Shown in pieces: positions 33,216 to 44,574 of a stretch of 64,000 bases of DNA. The stretch spans positions 10,219,355 through 10,283,354 of the forward strand of contig JAGTTD010000005.1 of assembly GCA_018398585.1 (NCBI GenBank). Direction: 5' to 3'. The translations under genes were made by a program, and so were the position numbers. Numbering within the stretch: the first letter of the stretch is position 1; every line of letters begins with the position of its first letter. The stretch is from Simmondsia chinensis. Its lineage: Eukaryota; Streptophyta; Magnoliopsida; Caryophyllales; Simmondsiaceae. The notes beneath the pieces are model-generated. The model saw nothing but the letters and a program-made list of their open reading frames with translations, searched no databases and was not told the DNA's origin.

Positions 33216-33779
33216 GATACCAATCTCAAAAGTTATTCTTTAGTTAAATGGGACAAACGTAGTCAAGAGTTGGGAAAAATGAGATATACTACTTAGCCCA
33301 TTCCGAGACATTGTTATATATGTGGCTTATGGATAATTCCAGTATTGTCATAATGTTGAGACTGAGCCTGGTGCGCTTAACGATGTCCATGGAACATTAA
33401 GGTGGTGTAGGGCAACATACTTAATGGACTTGCCCACGGGAATGTGGGGGTGTTAATAATACTCAGTTAAAAGTATGAGCTACTCTCTAAAGCTTTCCTG
33501 AGTACCAAGGTATCGGATTTGGTTTGTTTGAGGGACCTCATACGTCTTGATTGAGGAGTATGTTTCAACCTCGACAACCACATTAAGTGGTTAAGTGTGC
33601 TCTTCACAATGATTGCTCAGATTCAAGACTATGTTCACCTCGGATGGTTATGGGACAAATATACTCACTAGGTATTGATTCAAGTCCAAAAGACAGAGGC
33701 ATCATTCATTATTGTTTTCATTGCTCAGTAATTCTTTTCTTTTGCTTCCTTTTTCTCAAAATTGAATCATGTGGAGGAT
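33216..33779 (+). other. Copia 3' untranslated stretch and polypurine tract
   Basis: This non-coding stretch between the RNase H end and the LTR parallels the similar gap in Copia-2 (42660-43280). It ends with CATGTGGAGGAT just before TGTTGGAATTT, a likely polypurine tract. Confidence 0.6.
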
Positions 33780-34766
33780 TGTTGGAATTTGGGGTATGAG
33801 TGTCTCATTTTTGTTCAACTTGTTCAAAGCCTTTAACCCACATAGAAAATCTAAAGGTGGAAAAGCCACTTTATATACTCCTCTTCTTCTTAGATTTGGT
33901 AAAGTCTTGTGTCCTAGAGCGCACATGGTGTGCCACACACTCACACCTCATCGCCCTAGGCCAGCATGTCTTGGTGTGGTGAACTTTTTTGAACCCGGAC
34001 TTTTATTTTTGTAATTGCTGCTGTAATAACCATTGCGACAAAAACATACTCCAGGGAATTCTTATCTTGGTTGAGCTTGAGGCTGCAAGATCGAGCTCTT
34101 GCTGTTAACTTTTAGCCATTACTCCATGTTCGAGCTCAAGGCTACAAGCTCTAACTCGATATATGATTGCTGACTAATTCAACCATTCACTCCTTCCATA
34201 TCTGCACCTTCCCTGTTTGAGCCAATCGCATACTCTTTCCGTTTTGTGGTCAGATTTTCCACCATTCATAATTTCGCCAAGGGTAGAATTTTGTCTATCT
34301 ATAGAGCATCTTGGTGGATTGGTAAACACGCAAAATTACTAAGAAACTTCTTCTTCTCCACTCTCATACTTTCTCTCTCAAGATCAGTTTCTCTTCTCCA
34401 TCACTGAAGTAGTTGAAGCATGCTCTGGCTCATCTTTTTGGAGTACACTACCGAGGTGGGTGCCATGTTAAACTGTGAGTTAGAGTACCATTGATCCTAT
34501 TGTATCGGTGTAGGCCAAAAGACCTGGGGAAGTGGTGAATATCATGACACTATAATTCCTTGGTTTGATCTCTCCCTTCTGTTTCTCTATATGGTCTGTT
34601 GGTCTTTGTTGCTCTTCACGATCGTATTTGAATTTCTTTCGTCACAACTCGAGATCACTCACTTAGAGTTTGAGTCGGTCATTCAAATTTTAATTTACCA
34701 TCTCGAGTTCACCTTATGTCTATCATTAAGTCGTATTTGGTTACTCGTTAACGCTATTTTTCCAAT
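33780..34766 (+). repeat. 3' LTR of the chimeric/truncated Copia element
   Basis: It begins TGTTGGAATTTGGGG after the purine tract and ends near GCTATTTTTCCAAT, where CCAACA would be usual. The right border is uncertain by a few bases. No 5' partner is present. Confidence 0.65.
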
Positions 34767-35462
34767 AATAGTTATGTATATTCTTTGCTAATAAAGCTCA
34801 AAATAAAATATAACATTAAATGTCGTGCAGACGAAGTAAAACATGGCCCGCACGTTAAGTGGATGATCCAAGTATAAACATCATCTTGCGTGGATTAATA
34901 TAATTTTTAACAGTTGAATTTCTTTTCTAAAATACCGGATTACTTAGCTATGTTGTGTTGGGGTCGAGATTGTTTATTTGGTGCTAATTATTTGGGGAGT
35001 TCGTTATTGTTTATTTTTTACCATCTTTCTTTGTTTGGTAAAAAAAGAAATGGGGTTGAGTAAGTCTTTTGACCTCAATACGTAATACAATCCAACCCAC
35101 GTTTTTTGGCACCTTAAGTAACCATCTCGAGTTGAAAACCCCCTTTCTCGTAGTGCTCCTAGAAATCTTCTCAAGCTCGATACTCAGCTCTTTAGTGGTG
35201 TTAATAACTGTCTCAAGCACATATTTCTTTTAAGTTGGTTTTATTAGGTGATGAGCATGTGCCTCATCATTAACCAAAACGACATAACCTTAAGTTTGTG
35301 GGGATAAGCAATATTAAAGAAAGTGATAGAATTAAAAGTATAAAGATTAAGTTCATATAACACACCTAATAGTACCTATATATCCGGTATAAAGGACCTA
35401 TAAATTAATTATATTGAACATGCATCTACTCCTAAACATGACATAACGTAATGACCATATTC
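34767..35462. other. AT-rich spacer, nothing recognised
   Basis: Short frames only. No TE domain, RNA gene or repeat with a partner in the window was seen. Confidence 0.5.
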
Positions 35463-35712
35463 CAACAACAACAACAGACCCAGTGCATCAAGTGCTTCGG
35501 TATAAGCTGAGTTTGGGATGGGTGGATGTACGTAGCCTTACCCCTTTAAGGTGTAACCCTGCTGAGAGGCTGTTTCAGAGGATCCCCCACCTTATAGGGT
35601 TGGCAACACGAGGACTTCCCAGGAGATCACCCATCCTGATACTACTCTCATCCAAGCATGCTTAACTTCAGAGTTCTAATAGGATCCGGTTACGTTAGTG
35701 AATGAATCCTAA
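35463..35712 (-). mobile_element. 5S rRNA-headed SINE, copy 2
   Basis: Read on the minus strand: ATTCATTCACTAACG, then the 5S part CCGGATCCTATTAGAACTCT, GAAGTTAAGCATGCTTGGAT, GAGAGTAGTATCAGGATGGG and TGATCTCCTGGGAAGTCCTC, GTGTTGCC. The linker (CAACCCTATAAGGTGGGGG, GAAACAGCCTCTCAGCAGGG, TTACACC) is shared with copy 1. The body GGTAAGGCTACGTACATCCA, GAAGCACTTGATGCACTGGG and a TGTTGTTGTTGTTGG tail close it. Box A and box C of the internal 5S promoter are well kept. No LTR ends or primer site flank it, which argues against a Cassandra TRIM. Confidence 0.85.
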
Positions 35713-36053
35713 CATAATATAGTTAACATATTAATTTGTTAAATTTACTTAAAAAATTAATAAATGTAACAGTATATCAATTTATTTGAGTTTGAGTTTG
35801 TGTACCAGTGTAGCATGTTTGACCCATAAACGAACACAATGAGCAGCCTTGACTTTTATAAAAGAAGAGTCAGGACTTGGCGTTGATGCATTTTTCGTAC
35901 ATTCTCCAGACCGGAAACCGGATAACCAAGTTCAATCTGGAAGTGCCACGTGGCATTACCGTGGGCGTTTGCTTAGTGATGTGTAAATATACGTGGACCT
36001 TTCCATTTCATGAATGAAGAGGCTGGCGTAGGCGCAAACGTCAACAAATATAC
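35713..36053. other. Spacer, nothing recognised
   Basis: No coding region, paired repeat or TE domain was seen between the SINE and the solo LTR. Confidence 0.5.
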
Positions 36054-36058
36054 AAATT

Positions 36059-37345
36059 TGCTGTAAATATTAGATATTGTTTGGGTATAAATTTTATAGT
36101 AGAGTTTAGATATTATTAAATATAATAAAAAATTAAAAATAATATAAAATACCTATTTATGTATATATACATATACATATATATAAATGTGTATTTAAGC
36201 ACAAATAAAATTGTAACACTTGTCACAATCGAGGTTGTCAAAATCGGGATTCTACGTAGAATCGATGGGGGGGGCCAGTAGAATCGTAATCGTAGAATCG
36301 AATTGAGAATCGTAAGATTCTACTTTATGTATAAATAAATTATTTATATTGACAAAATTAGCATAACATTTATATGATAAAGAACATCAAAAAGTCCACA
36401 AGATAATATTTTTATAATACATTGGAAATCTAAAAGTAGAAAAAAGAGTAACATCATTCTAATATAAAATATATGCTCAAGTCTCTCAACTCATAGCACC
36501 ATCAAATTCATATCCAAAATCAAAATTACTGTCGTCAATATCATTTGCAGTACTAGTCTTTGTATTTCTATCATCATTAAGAAAATCATCCCCAATGGTA
36601 GCATCATCTCCAACTAAACCTTCCATATCACTTGAGGCGACGATTACACTCTCAATTTCAGTACTAAAATAGTAAAACCTCCTCAAGATGTACAATTAAT
36701 AGTAGATTTTTACTTCAATAGTTAATAGAAAATAAAAAATAAAAAATGAGATTAATATAGAAAGTTATGGCTTAAAATATTATCCAAAAATGTAGAAAAA
36801 CGCATTAAAGTCGTGACTTTTGCACATGAGCACAAGCCTTTAAATAGAATTGGGTAGAATCGCATCAGAATCGCGATTCTACTTGCGATTCTACCGATTT
36901 TGCTATGATTCTACCACGATTCTACTTGAGTACAATTTTTTAACCGATTTGGATCGTTGGGGCAAAGTAAAATCATAAAATCGTACGATTTTGTGATTTA
37001 AATCGCGATTTTAACAACCGTGGTCACAATCTCAAGCCCCCTCTTGATGACTCATCCCCCTCCCTTATTTTGTATATATATTCACATACTGCAACGAGAA
37101 AAAGAAGAGAAGAACAAAAATAAGAAAAGAAGAAAGAAAGAAAAAAAGGGAAAAAAGAAAAAGAAAAGAAAGAAAAGAAGAAGGAAAAACGAGAAGAAGA
37201 AAAGGAAAAATTTTAATAATTATTTCGTTCTGATATAAAATATTTGTCATTTTTTATTAATTATATTTGGGTTTATTTTTTTTATTTTCTTCCTATTTTT
37301 TTATTTTTTTCTTATAAAGTATAATATCTCTATAGTTTAATAACA
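36059..37345 (+). mobile_element. Solo LTR of the Copia-1 family, split by a TIR element
   Basis: The left part (TGTAAATATTAGATATTG, GATATTATTAAATAT, AATACCT) and right part (CTGATATAAAATATTTG, ATATTTGGGTTT, TCTCTATAGTTTAATAACA) align with the Copia-1 3' LTR. A perfect 5-bp duplication AAATT flanks it (36054-36058 and 37346-37350). Without the nested element it is about 490 bp, close to the 434-bp Copia-1 LTR. A purine-rich stretch at 37095-37212 (AGAAAGAAAG type) is an expansion within it. Confidence 0.85.
36231..37022. mobile_element. Non-autonomous TIR element nested in the solo LTR
   Basis: Ends are inverted: GAGGTTGTCAAAATCGGGAT at the left and the complement CACGGTTGTTAAAATCGCGA at the right. 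GTCACAATC flanks both sides (36222-36230 and 37023-37031), a perfect 9-bp duplication (8 bp if read as hAT). Inside, GATTCTAC and its complement recur at both ends. A 69-codon minus-strand frame (36486-36695) is acidic (GDDATIGDDFLNDD) and of unknown origin; it might be the tail of a lost transposase. Confidence 0.75.
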
Positions 37346-37350
37346 AAATT

Positions 37351-38032
37351 AATGTTATTATGTAATAAAAAAGATAAAGGTTGAGCTATGTTTACTTTAG
37401 CTTGTAAAACTTTTTGTGTGTTCAAAATGTAATGATGTAAGTAATAAGTTGTCAAATTTTGCCAAGTTTTAAGGCCCTGCCTATTGAGTTGGTACATATG
37501 AGATTTGTATATAAGTCTAAGTAAATAGTTATTCTAAAACTAATTGATATTAAGTGGAATATTCATATGCTCATATGTTGGTCTCTATGTACCAGAACAT
37601 GAACTAAGGACAAAAAAGTACATGGTTAAGTTTCAATAAAGACTTACATTTAGGACCCTCTAAAGCTCAGAAAAGAACAATCCAATTTGCCAAATGAATT
37701 ACACCATCCGATCATACAGTTACACTCAATCACTCTCTCGGTCAAAAATTTTCCTTATTTCTCCACCCAACTCACTGAACCCATAACTGCACTAACAAGG
37801 CTTCTAACTAAACTAAGACTTGGAGCTCTTCTAAGAGAAGATAGAAGTTTAGAGATGTTTTACTGCAAAAGAATAATTCAAATTCCTTCATATTCAGTTG
37901 TTGTAACAAATGAAAGCCATCTTATATAGAGAACTTTAAGACTGATATTGTAATTTGTCAATTGTAAGAACAGTCTAACCACTTGCAAACCAACTTGACT
38001 AGTGGATTGATAATTGTATTGCATCATAGATG
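37351..38032. other. AT-rich spacer, nothing recognised
   Basis: Only short frames; no TE motif or paired repeat was seen. Confidence 0.5.
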
Positions 38033-38779
38033 TATTGGAAATGTAACAGAGCTTAACACATTAAAATTAATGACTTGATTTAAAAATCTACATCCCACAT
38101 AAAAAGTTTAAAGAAGAGATAGGTAGTTTATATATGACATTGTAAAGACAAAGACTTGAACTAAGTAATGGGTGAGAGAAAGGTGGGAAACACACGCACG
38201 GGAGCAAGCCGCCCACCCGCCCTGCCATGCCGTGCTCGGATGTATTTTTCGGCCTTGTAAAACCACATAGCTTTGATCTCCCAATGTTGCTTCATCACTA
38301 CTCAAGGGACGTGCCTCTCCATGGCATCCATTGCAACCCCGTTATTGACGCGTCTCTTTCCCAAGCTGACAGTTGGGATGTGTCTGACCAAGGTGACTGT
38401 TGGGTGGCTCCAACAGTCACATTCTTCAGCTATAAATACCAACTTCAATTCAGTCTCCCATCATCCATAACTCGCAGTTTTCTTCTCATCTTCCTCTACT
38501 GCCTTCTCCTCTAAATTCATCCCTAAGTCTGCGCAAAGTTTCTTTAGCATCTCTCTCGATTTCTAACGAGTGCACATTAAAGGTCGGATCGCATTAATCC
38601 CGGAGGATGGCCACCGATTACTTTGTATGTACTGTAGCAGCAGCGAAATCGTCTTTTAGGACAATGGCTTATACCACTGCGCGGTTACTCGCTTTGTAAG
38701 ATCTTTTCTCACTGTATTGATTTTGTTGCTGTGTTTGATAGTTTACTGTGTACTACTTGCTGGTTACTGTTTTACAACA
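38033..38779 (+). repeat. Copia-2 5' LTR
   Basis: It starts TATTGGAAATGTAAC (TG lost to TA) and ends TTTACAACA. AGCTATAAATACC near 38430 is a likely promoter core. It aligns along its length with 43281-44048. Confidence 0.88.
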
Positions 38780-38804
38780 ATCTAAAAGACAATTTGTTTC
38801 AATC

Positions 38805-39914
38805 ATGGCAATGAAACTCCAGATTCCTGATATGTCTAAAGTTGAACCGCTGAATGGGAAGAACTATAAACTCTGGTCCCTTATGCTGCTGTTCTACCTA
38901 GACTAACTTAACATCGATTATGTCCTCTATGAAAATAATGTTCCTCAAGACGAAGCCTCTAAACTCACCTATGAAGAAAAATTTGCTGCGAACAACAAAA
39001 CTTGTAGGGGAACATTGCTGCATTATATGAGCAATAGTCTATTCGATATATATGTTAAAATGGATACTGCTAAGAAAATATGGGATACACATAAGAAATA
39101 TGGGAGCGACGATGCGGGCACTAAAAAATACGCTGCTAGTAAATGGCAGGATTTTAAAGTAGTTGATGACAAACCAATCATTGACCAAGTACACAAGTAT
39201 GAAAACATTGTGACCCCTTTACTATAAGAAGGTCTGAAAGTATGTGAAATCACTCAAGCTTACGTCCTTATCGAAAAGCTTTTCCGCCTTCGTGGAGGGA
39301 TTATAGAAACCTTCTCATGCAAAAGAAAAAAAGATCTATCTTTAGAAGAACTTGTGGGTCATCTAAAAATTGAAGAAGAAAACAGGCTAAAGGATAAGGC
39401 AAACTCGCACTTTGATTATTCAAAAGCTAGCATTGTTGAAACAAAAGCTGCCTCTTTTGACAGGTTTAAAGGAAAAGACAGAAGGTGTCACCCCAACCTC
39501 AAGCCCGGGGGGAAAAATTCACAGGACGAAGTCCAAGTTTCAAGGAGAATGTTATTTTTGTGGGAAACATGGACTCGGAGCAAGGACTGTAGAAACACGA
39601 AAAGCCAATCCAAAGATAACAAGAAGAAGGCCAATCTAGTAGAAATTGACAACATCATAGCTATGGTCCCGGAAGTGAACCTTGTTAACAACATGACAGA
39701 ATGGATAGTGGATATCGGCTTGACCAGACACATCTATGCACATGGGAACATGTTTGAAAAATACCATGAGGTGGATGATGGCAACGTGGTGTACATGGGA
39801 AGTTCAACAATCATGCCAATCCTCGGAAAAGAGAAGATTTCTTTAAAACTCACCTCTAGTAAAATGGTTACATTAACTAATGTGCACATGTGGCTGGTAT
39901 GCATAGAAACCTAA
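38805..39914 (+). pseudogene. Copia-2 gag and protease, broken
   Basis: The frame starts MAMKLQIPDMSKVEPLNGKN and YKLWSLML, typical of plant Copia gag. Stops occur near 38907 and 39225. A decayed knuckle (CYFCGKHGLG shifted in frame) lies near 39550. The protease motif reads WIVDIGLTRHI near 39705, so the catalytic DSG or DTG is changed to DIG. No product is expected. Confidence 0.82.
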
Positions 39915-39962
39915 TCTTTGGTAGTCTTCTTATTAAAGCTGGTTTAAAATTAGCTTTCGATT

Positions 39963-41243
39963 ATGATAGACTCATACTCACTAGAAACCGAAAATTTGTG
40001 GGTAAGGGTTACTGTAATGAGGGGTCTATTTACTCTTGATGCTAAATGCACTAATGAAATGAATGCTAGTACTTTTTCTGCTCATATCGTTGAATCCCTT
40101 GATTTATGGTATGCTCATTTAGGACATGTGAATGTTAACTCTTTTAAACGTCTAAGAAAAATGAACTTAATCCCGGACTTTAACAATATGAATTTTTCTA
40201 AATGTGAAGTGTTTGTTGAAGCTAAATACGCAAAAAAACCATTTACATCCGTAGAAAGACACTCTGAACTTCTTGAATTGGTCCATAGCTACTTAGGGGA
40301 TTTTAAAAGAACAATGAGTAAGGGCAGTAAAAGATATTACATAACCTTCGTAGATGACCACTCTAGATATATCATGGTATACTTTCTAAGGAGTAAAGAT
40401 GAAGCTAAACAAATGTTTTTAAAATATAAAGCCAAGGTTGAAAACCAACTAGGAAGGAAAATAAAAAGATTTAGGTCCGATAGAGGAGGGAAATATGACC
40501 CTACTTCCCTTGAGAAATTTTGCAAAGAATGAGGAATAATACATGAAAGAACATCCCCTTATTGTCTGGAGTCGAATGGTATTGCCGAAAGAAAAAATAG
40601 AACTTTGAAATACATGATGAACACTATTCTAATAAGTGCTAGACTTCTTGATAATATGAGGGGGAAGGCAATTCTATCTATTTGTTACGTACAAAATCGT
40701 GTATCTCATAAAAAACTTGATAAGGCACCTTATGGATTATGGAAAGGCCACGCCCCTAATTTAAAGTACCTTAAAGTGTGGGGTTGCCTGGCCAAAGTTG
40801 GACTATCTGATTTCAAAAGAAGCAAAATTGGACCTACGGCTATTGATTCCATATTTATTGGATATGCATACCATAGTGCGGCATACAGGTCCTTAATCAA
40901 GGGTGAAAACAACTCCTATGCATGTGGTAGTACAATGGAATCTAGAGATGTTGAATTTTTCGAATATATATTTCCCATGAAATCTAATGCTCAATCTATA
41001 AGTCCTATCCCTATACCCTCTAGCGTTGAAAATACTTATGAAATTGACACACCAGAAATAAAAAGGAGTAAAAGGGAAAGAAAAGAAAATAGTTATAGAC
41101 CAAACTTTATCACTATCTTCTTAACTGAACCTAATGAGATAAATGAAGAAATAGTATGTGCCTATACGCTAGAGGAAGACCCAAAAACCTATAAAGAAGT
41201 CATGACTCCACTTTTTGGAAAGAGGCCATTAATAATGAACTAG
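39963..41243 (+). pseudogene. Copia-2 integrase region, broken
   Basis: The gag-pre-integrase motif LWYAHLGHVN is near 40105. Integrase core stretches are KRYYITFVDDHSRYIMVYFL (40330) and IKRFRSDRGGKYDPTSLEKF (40465), then SNGIAERKNRTL after a stop near 40531 and APNLKYLKVWGCLAKV near 40755. One in-frame stop and a frame change separate the two halves. Confidence 0.85.
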
Positions 41244-41265
41244 AGTCAAATGTGAATAATCATAC

Positions 41266-42650
41266 GTGGGAACTAGTAGACATCCTAGAGAATGCAGACC
41301 GATTGGTTGTAAATGGATATTCAAAAAGAAATTAAATTCTGATGGGTCAATAGATAAATTTAAAGCTAAGATAGTGGCTAAGGGATTCACACAAAGAAAG
41401 GGAGTTGATTATTTGGAAACATACTCACCCGTCACCAAAATAGCCACTATCGGGGCCTTAGTTGCTATAGCATCTATTCATAATTTATTTTTCCATCAAA
41501 TGGATGTTAAAACTGGCTTTTTGATTGGTGGCTTGACAAAGAAATTTATATGTAACAACCAGAGGGATGTAGTTCTGGGCCAAGAAAAGAAAGTGTATAA
41601 ACTAATTAAATCTCTATATGGCCTAAAACAAGCACCAAAGCAGTGGCATGAAAATTTTAATAACACCTTTATTGCTAACAACTTTCGTTTGAATGATGGA
41701 GACTCTTGTGTATATTCTAAGTCTGATTGTAATAGATGTGTCATTATTTTCTTATACATTAATGATATGTTGATTTTTGGCACAACTCTAAGCATTGTCA
41801 TTAAGACTAAAAACTTTCTAAGTTCCAAATTCGAAATGAAGGACCTAGGTGAGGCAGATATAATATTAGGAGTTAAAATTATGAGGACTTCTGAAGGCAT
41901 CAGCCTTAATCAGTCTCATTATGTTGAAAAGATTCTTGGAAGGTTTGACATGTTTGATGTCTATTCAGTAAGAACATCTTATGACCCTAGTATACACTTG
42001 ACTAAACATAAAGGTGGTGCAATGAGCCAATCTGAATATACTAAGATAATTGGGAGTGTTATGTTCTTAATAAACTATACCAGGTCTAATATTATGCATG
42101 CGGTAAGCAGACTTAGTATATACACTCATAATCCAAATGAAGAATATTAGAATGCCTCAAAAAGATTGCTTAAATATCTAAAAGGAACCATGGATTGGGG
42201 ACTTCACTTTACAAAATTTCTTGCTGTCTTAGATGGATATAGTGATGTGAATTGGATATCTAATAATTATGAACTTAATTCCACTGCTGGCTATGTTTTC
42301 ACACTAGGTTGAGGTGCTATATCTTGGAAGTCGTCTAAGCAATCTTGTACTACCAAGTCTACCATGGAATCAGAATTCATTGCTCTCGAGTTGGTAGGAC
42401 ATGAAGCCGAATGGCTGAGAAGCCTACTTGCATATGTGCCATTGTGGGGACATCCAACTTCATCTGTTGCATTACATTGTGGTAGTCAAGCAGCCATTGT
42501 TGTATCGAAGAATAAAGTATACAATGGCAAGAGGAGACATATTTGTCTCAGACATAAAATTGTAAATGATCCTTTAGAAACTGGGGTGATATCACTAGAT
42601 TATGTGAGGTAGGCAAAGAACCTCGCAGATCCATTATTGAAAGGCCTTTG
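41266..42650 (+). pseudogene. Copia-2 RT and RNase H, broken
   Basis: RT reads CKWIFKKKLNSDGSIDKFKA, KGFTQRKGVDYLETYSPVTK, HQMDVKTGFLIGG and LIKSLYGLKQAPKQWHE. The catalytic motif is YINDMLIF at about 41757, where Copia RTs have YVDD, so the first catalytic Asp is changed to Asn. RNase H includes SWKSSKQSCTTKSTMESEFI (42320-42375) and RHICLRHKIVND, with stops at 42150, 42312 and 42610. It cannot be active. Confidence 0.87.
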
Positions 42651-43280
42651 TCGAAAAATTGCATTAGAAACATCAAAGGGGATAGGATTAAAGTCTGTAA
42701 AGTGAATTGACTGTGATGTATCTCAACCTGATTTAGCTCAATGAGTAAGTTGTAGTTCAGTTCGATTGTGCACTATAAAAAATAATTGTCCCTCCCTATG
42801 ATGCTGACAGTGTTTGGTAATCCATAGCCATACTTTTGGTGGTGTAAGTTGAGTCACACTTGATGAAACCCAGTAATTATTACTAAGGTGATGAAGATGA
42901 GCATTCATTCTTAATAGACCCATAGCCATTATTTGGTGGTGTGAGGTGAAACACACTTGATAGGATCCACTTATATAAGTGCGGGAGTGTGGGTGTTCCC
43001 TATGAAGGTTGAAGATTTGCCTTCTAGTGCACCTATAAGAATCCAGGAGGGACGCATGGCCGATAAAAGTGTCAAACTACGGGATTTGCTAATCTCAAGT
43101 GGAAGACTATACAACCTCTTATCATGTTTAAAACAAAAGTTACCTAACAAGCTGTGGGTCTTAAACTTGTTGTGCACGAGGTGTCGATTCAAGTCGTGAG
43201 ACATCGACATTGAAAAGCTAATCTGGCCTTTTTGCTTAGACTGCTCTCTTTCCTTTAGCTTTGTGACATTTGTACGGGAC

Positions 43281-44048
43281 TGTTGGAAATGTAACAAAGC
43301 TTGACACATTAAAAATTAATGAATTTATTTAAAAACCCACATCCCACATAGAAAGTTTAGAGAAGTGATGGGTAGTTTATATATGGCCTTGTAAAGATAA
43401 GGACTTGAACTAAGTAATGGGTGAGAACCACACGCGCGCGTGTGCACCGCCCGCCCCCCATGCCGTGCTCGGGCGAGGGTGTGGGTGTGGGTGAAATCAC
43501 TGTCTTAAAATGGATATTTTTTCCGCCTCGTAAATCCGCATAGTTTTGACCTCCGAATGTTGCTTCGTCACTACCCAAGGGACGCGCCTCTCCATAGAGT
43601 CCATTGCAGCCCCATTACTAATGCGTCTCTTCCCCAAGCTAATTGTTGTCTGACCAAGGTGATTGTTGGGTGGCTCCAACAGTCACATTCTTCAGCTATA
43701 AATAGCCACTTCAATTCAGTCTCCCATCATCTAAAACTTGCAATTCGCTTCTCATCTTCCTCTACCGTCTTCTCCGCTAAATTCATCTCTAAGTCTAGGC
43801 AAAGTTTCTTTAGCATTCCTCCCGGCTTCTAACAAGTGCGCGATAAAGGTCGGATCATGTTGATCCTAGAGGATGGCCGCCGATTAGTCTGTATACACCG
43901 AAGGAGCTGTGAAATTGTCTTTTATGATAGTGGCTGATACCACAGTGCGGTTACTCGCTTTGTAAGATCTTTCCTCACTATTTCGATTTCGTTGCTATGT
44001 TTGATAGTTTACTATTTACTACTTGTTGCTTACTGTCAATACTCAACG
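43281..44048 (+). repeat. Copia-2 3' LTR
   Basis: It starts TGTTGGAAATGTAAC and repeats the promoter core AGCTATAAATAGCC near 43695. The exact right end, near CTCAACG, is uncertain by a few bases. Confidence 0.88.
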
Positions 44049-44079
44049 AAACTCCACCTCGGACTTCTCATATGCTTTA

Positions 44080-44330
44080 TTTGAGCTTCTTTGTTGGACT
44101 TCACATGTCTTCTGCATTTAGTCTGGGCAATATGATGAATTTTAATTAAGCATATTATAGCTTTGCTAACGGGAACAATCTTAATCCCCATATTTGTTGG
44201 ATTTTCATTAGCATTTATTTTATGAGCTTATCTGCTCCATTCTTGATATGCTCTCTGACATAATGGCGCTTCGCCTCAACATATTTAGTTCTTTTTTGAC
44301 AGATGATATTCTTGCCTCATACTATAACAC
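44080..44330 (-). pseudogene. Copia RNase H C-terminal fragment
   Basis: On the minus strand the sequence reads RTKYVEAKRHYVREHIKNGA, DKL, matching the Copia C-terminus motif (RTKHIDV..HFIR). A decayed NPADM-like tail follows. It is unrelated in position to Copia-2 and Copia-3 and is probably the target into which one of them inserted. Confidence 0.65.
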
Positions 44331-44344
44331 TATGACTATGGGAG

Positions 44345-44553
44345 CATAAGATGGAATATCTGAAAGTTTAGGATTAGACACACCAAATGAGGTGGCCCCC
44401 TTTTATATTTATAATAAACTCATAATTACAATATATGAAAACATATACATATTAATCCTACACAATATATTCTAGCCATAATATAATATATTCTAACATA
44501 ATCCTATACAATACATTCTAACCATATATTCAACTATTACCATATATTCTAAC
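44345..44553 (-). repeat. Copia-3 3' LTR (partial)
   Basis: On the minus strand it starts TGTTAGAATATATGG right after the purine tract. Several internal TTAGAATATATT repeats occur. Its end is not clear near 44345. Confidence 0.6.
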
Positions 44554-44574
44554 ATCCCCCCTCAATCGAGGCAT

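Larger units (their letters stand above)
38033..44048 (+). mobile_element. Copia-2, full-length but decayed
   Basis: LTRs at 38033-38779 and 43281-44048 flank gag, protease, integrase, RT and RNase H in Copia order. The LTRs differ by many substitutions and several indels, so it is old. No target duplication was confirmed and no tRNA-Met type primer site is visible after the 5' LTR. Confidence 0.9.

Noticed and set aside
35463..35712. Cassandra TRIM element (5S-bearing LTRs)
   Set aside because: No TG...CA LTR ends, no second LTR and no primer site; the TTG tail and SINE body fit a SINE better. Not fully excluded for copy 1.
37020..37238. Lysine/arginine-rich small protein
   Set aside because: It comes from an AG-rich expansion inside a solo LTR and has no domain.
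42660..43280. Envelope-like third gene in Copia-2
   Set aside because: The gap has no frame over 80 codons and no membrane segment or known motif.
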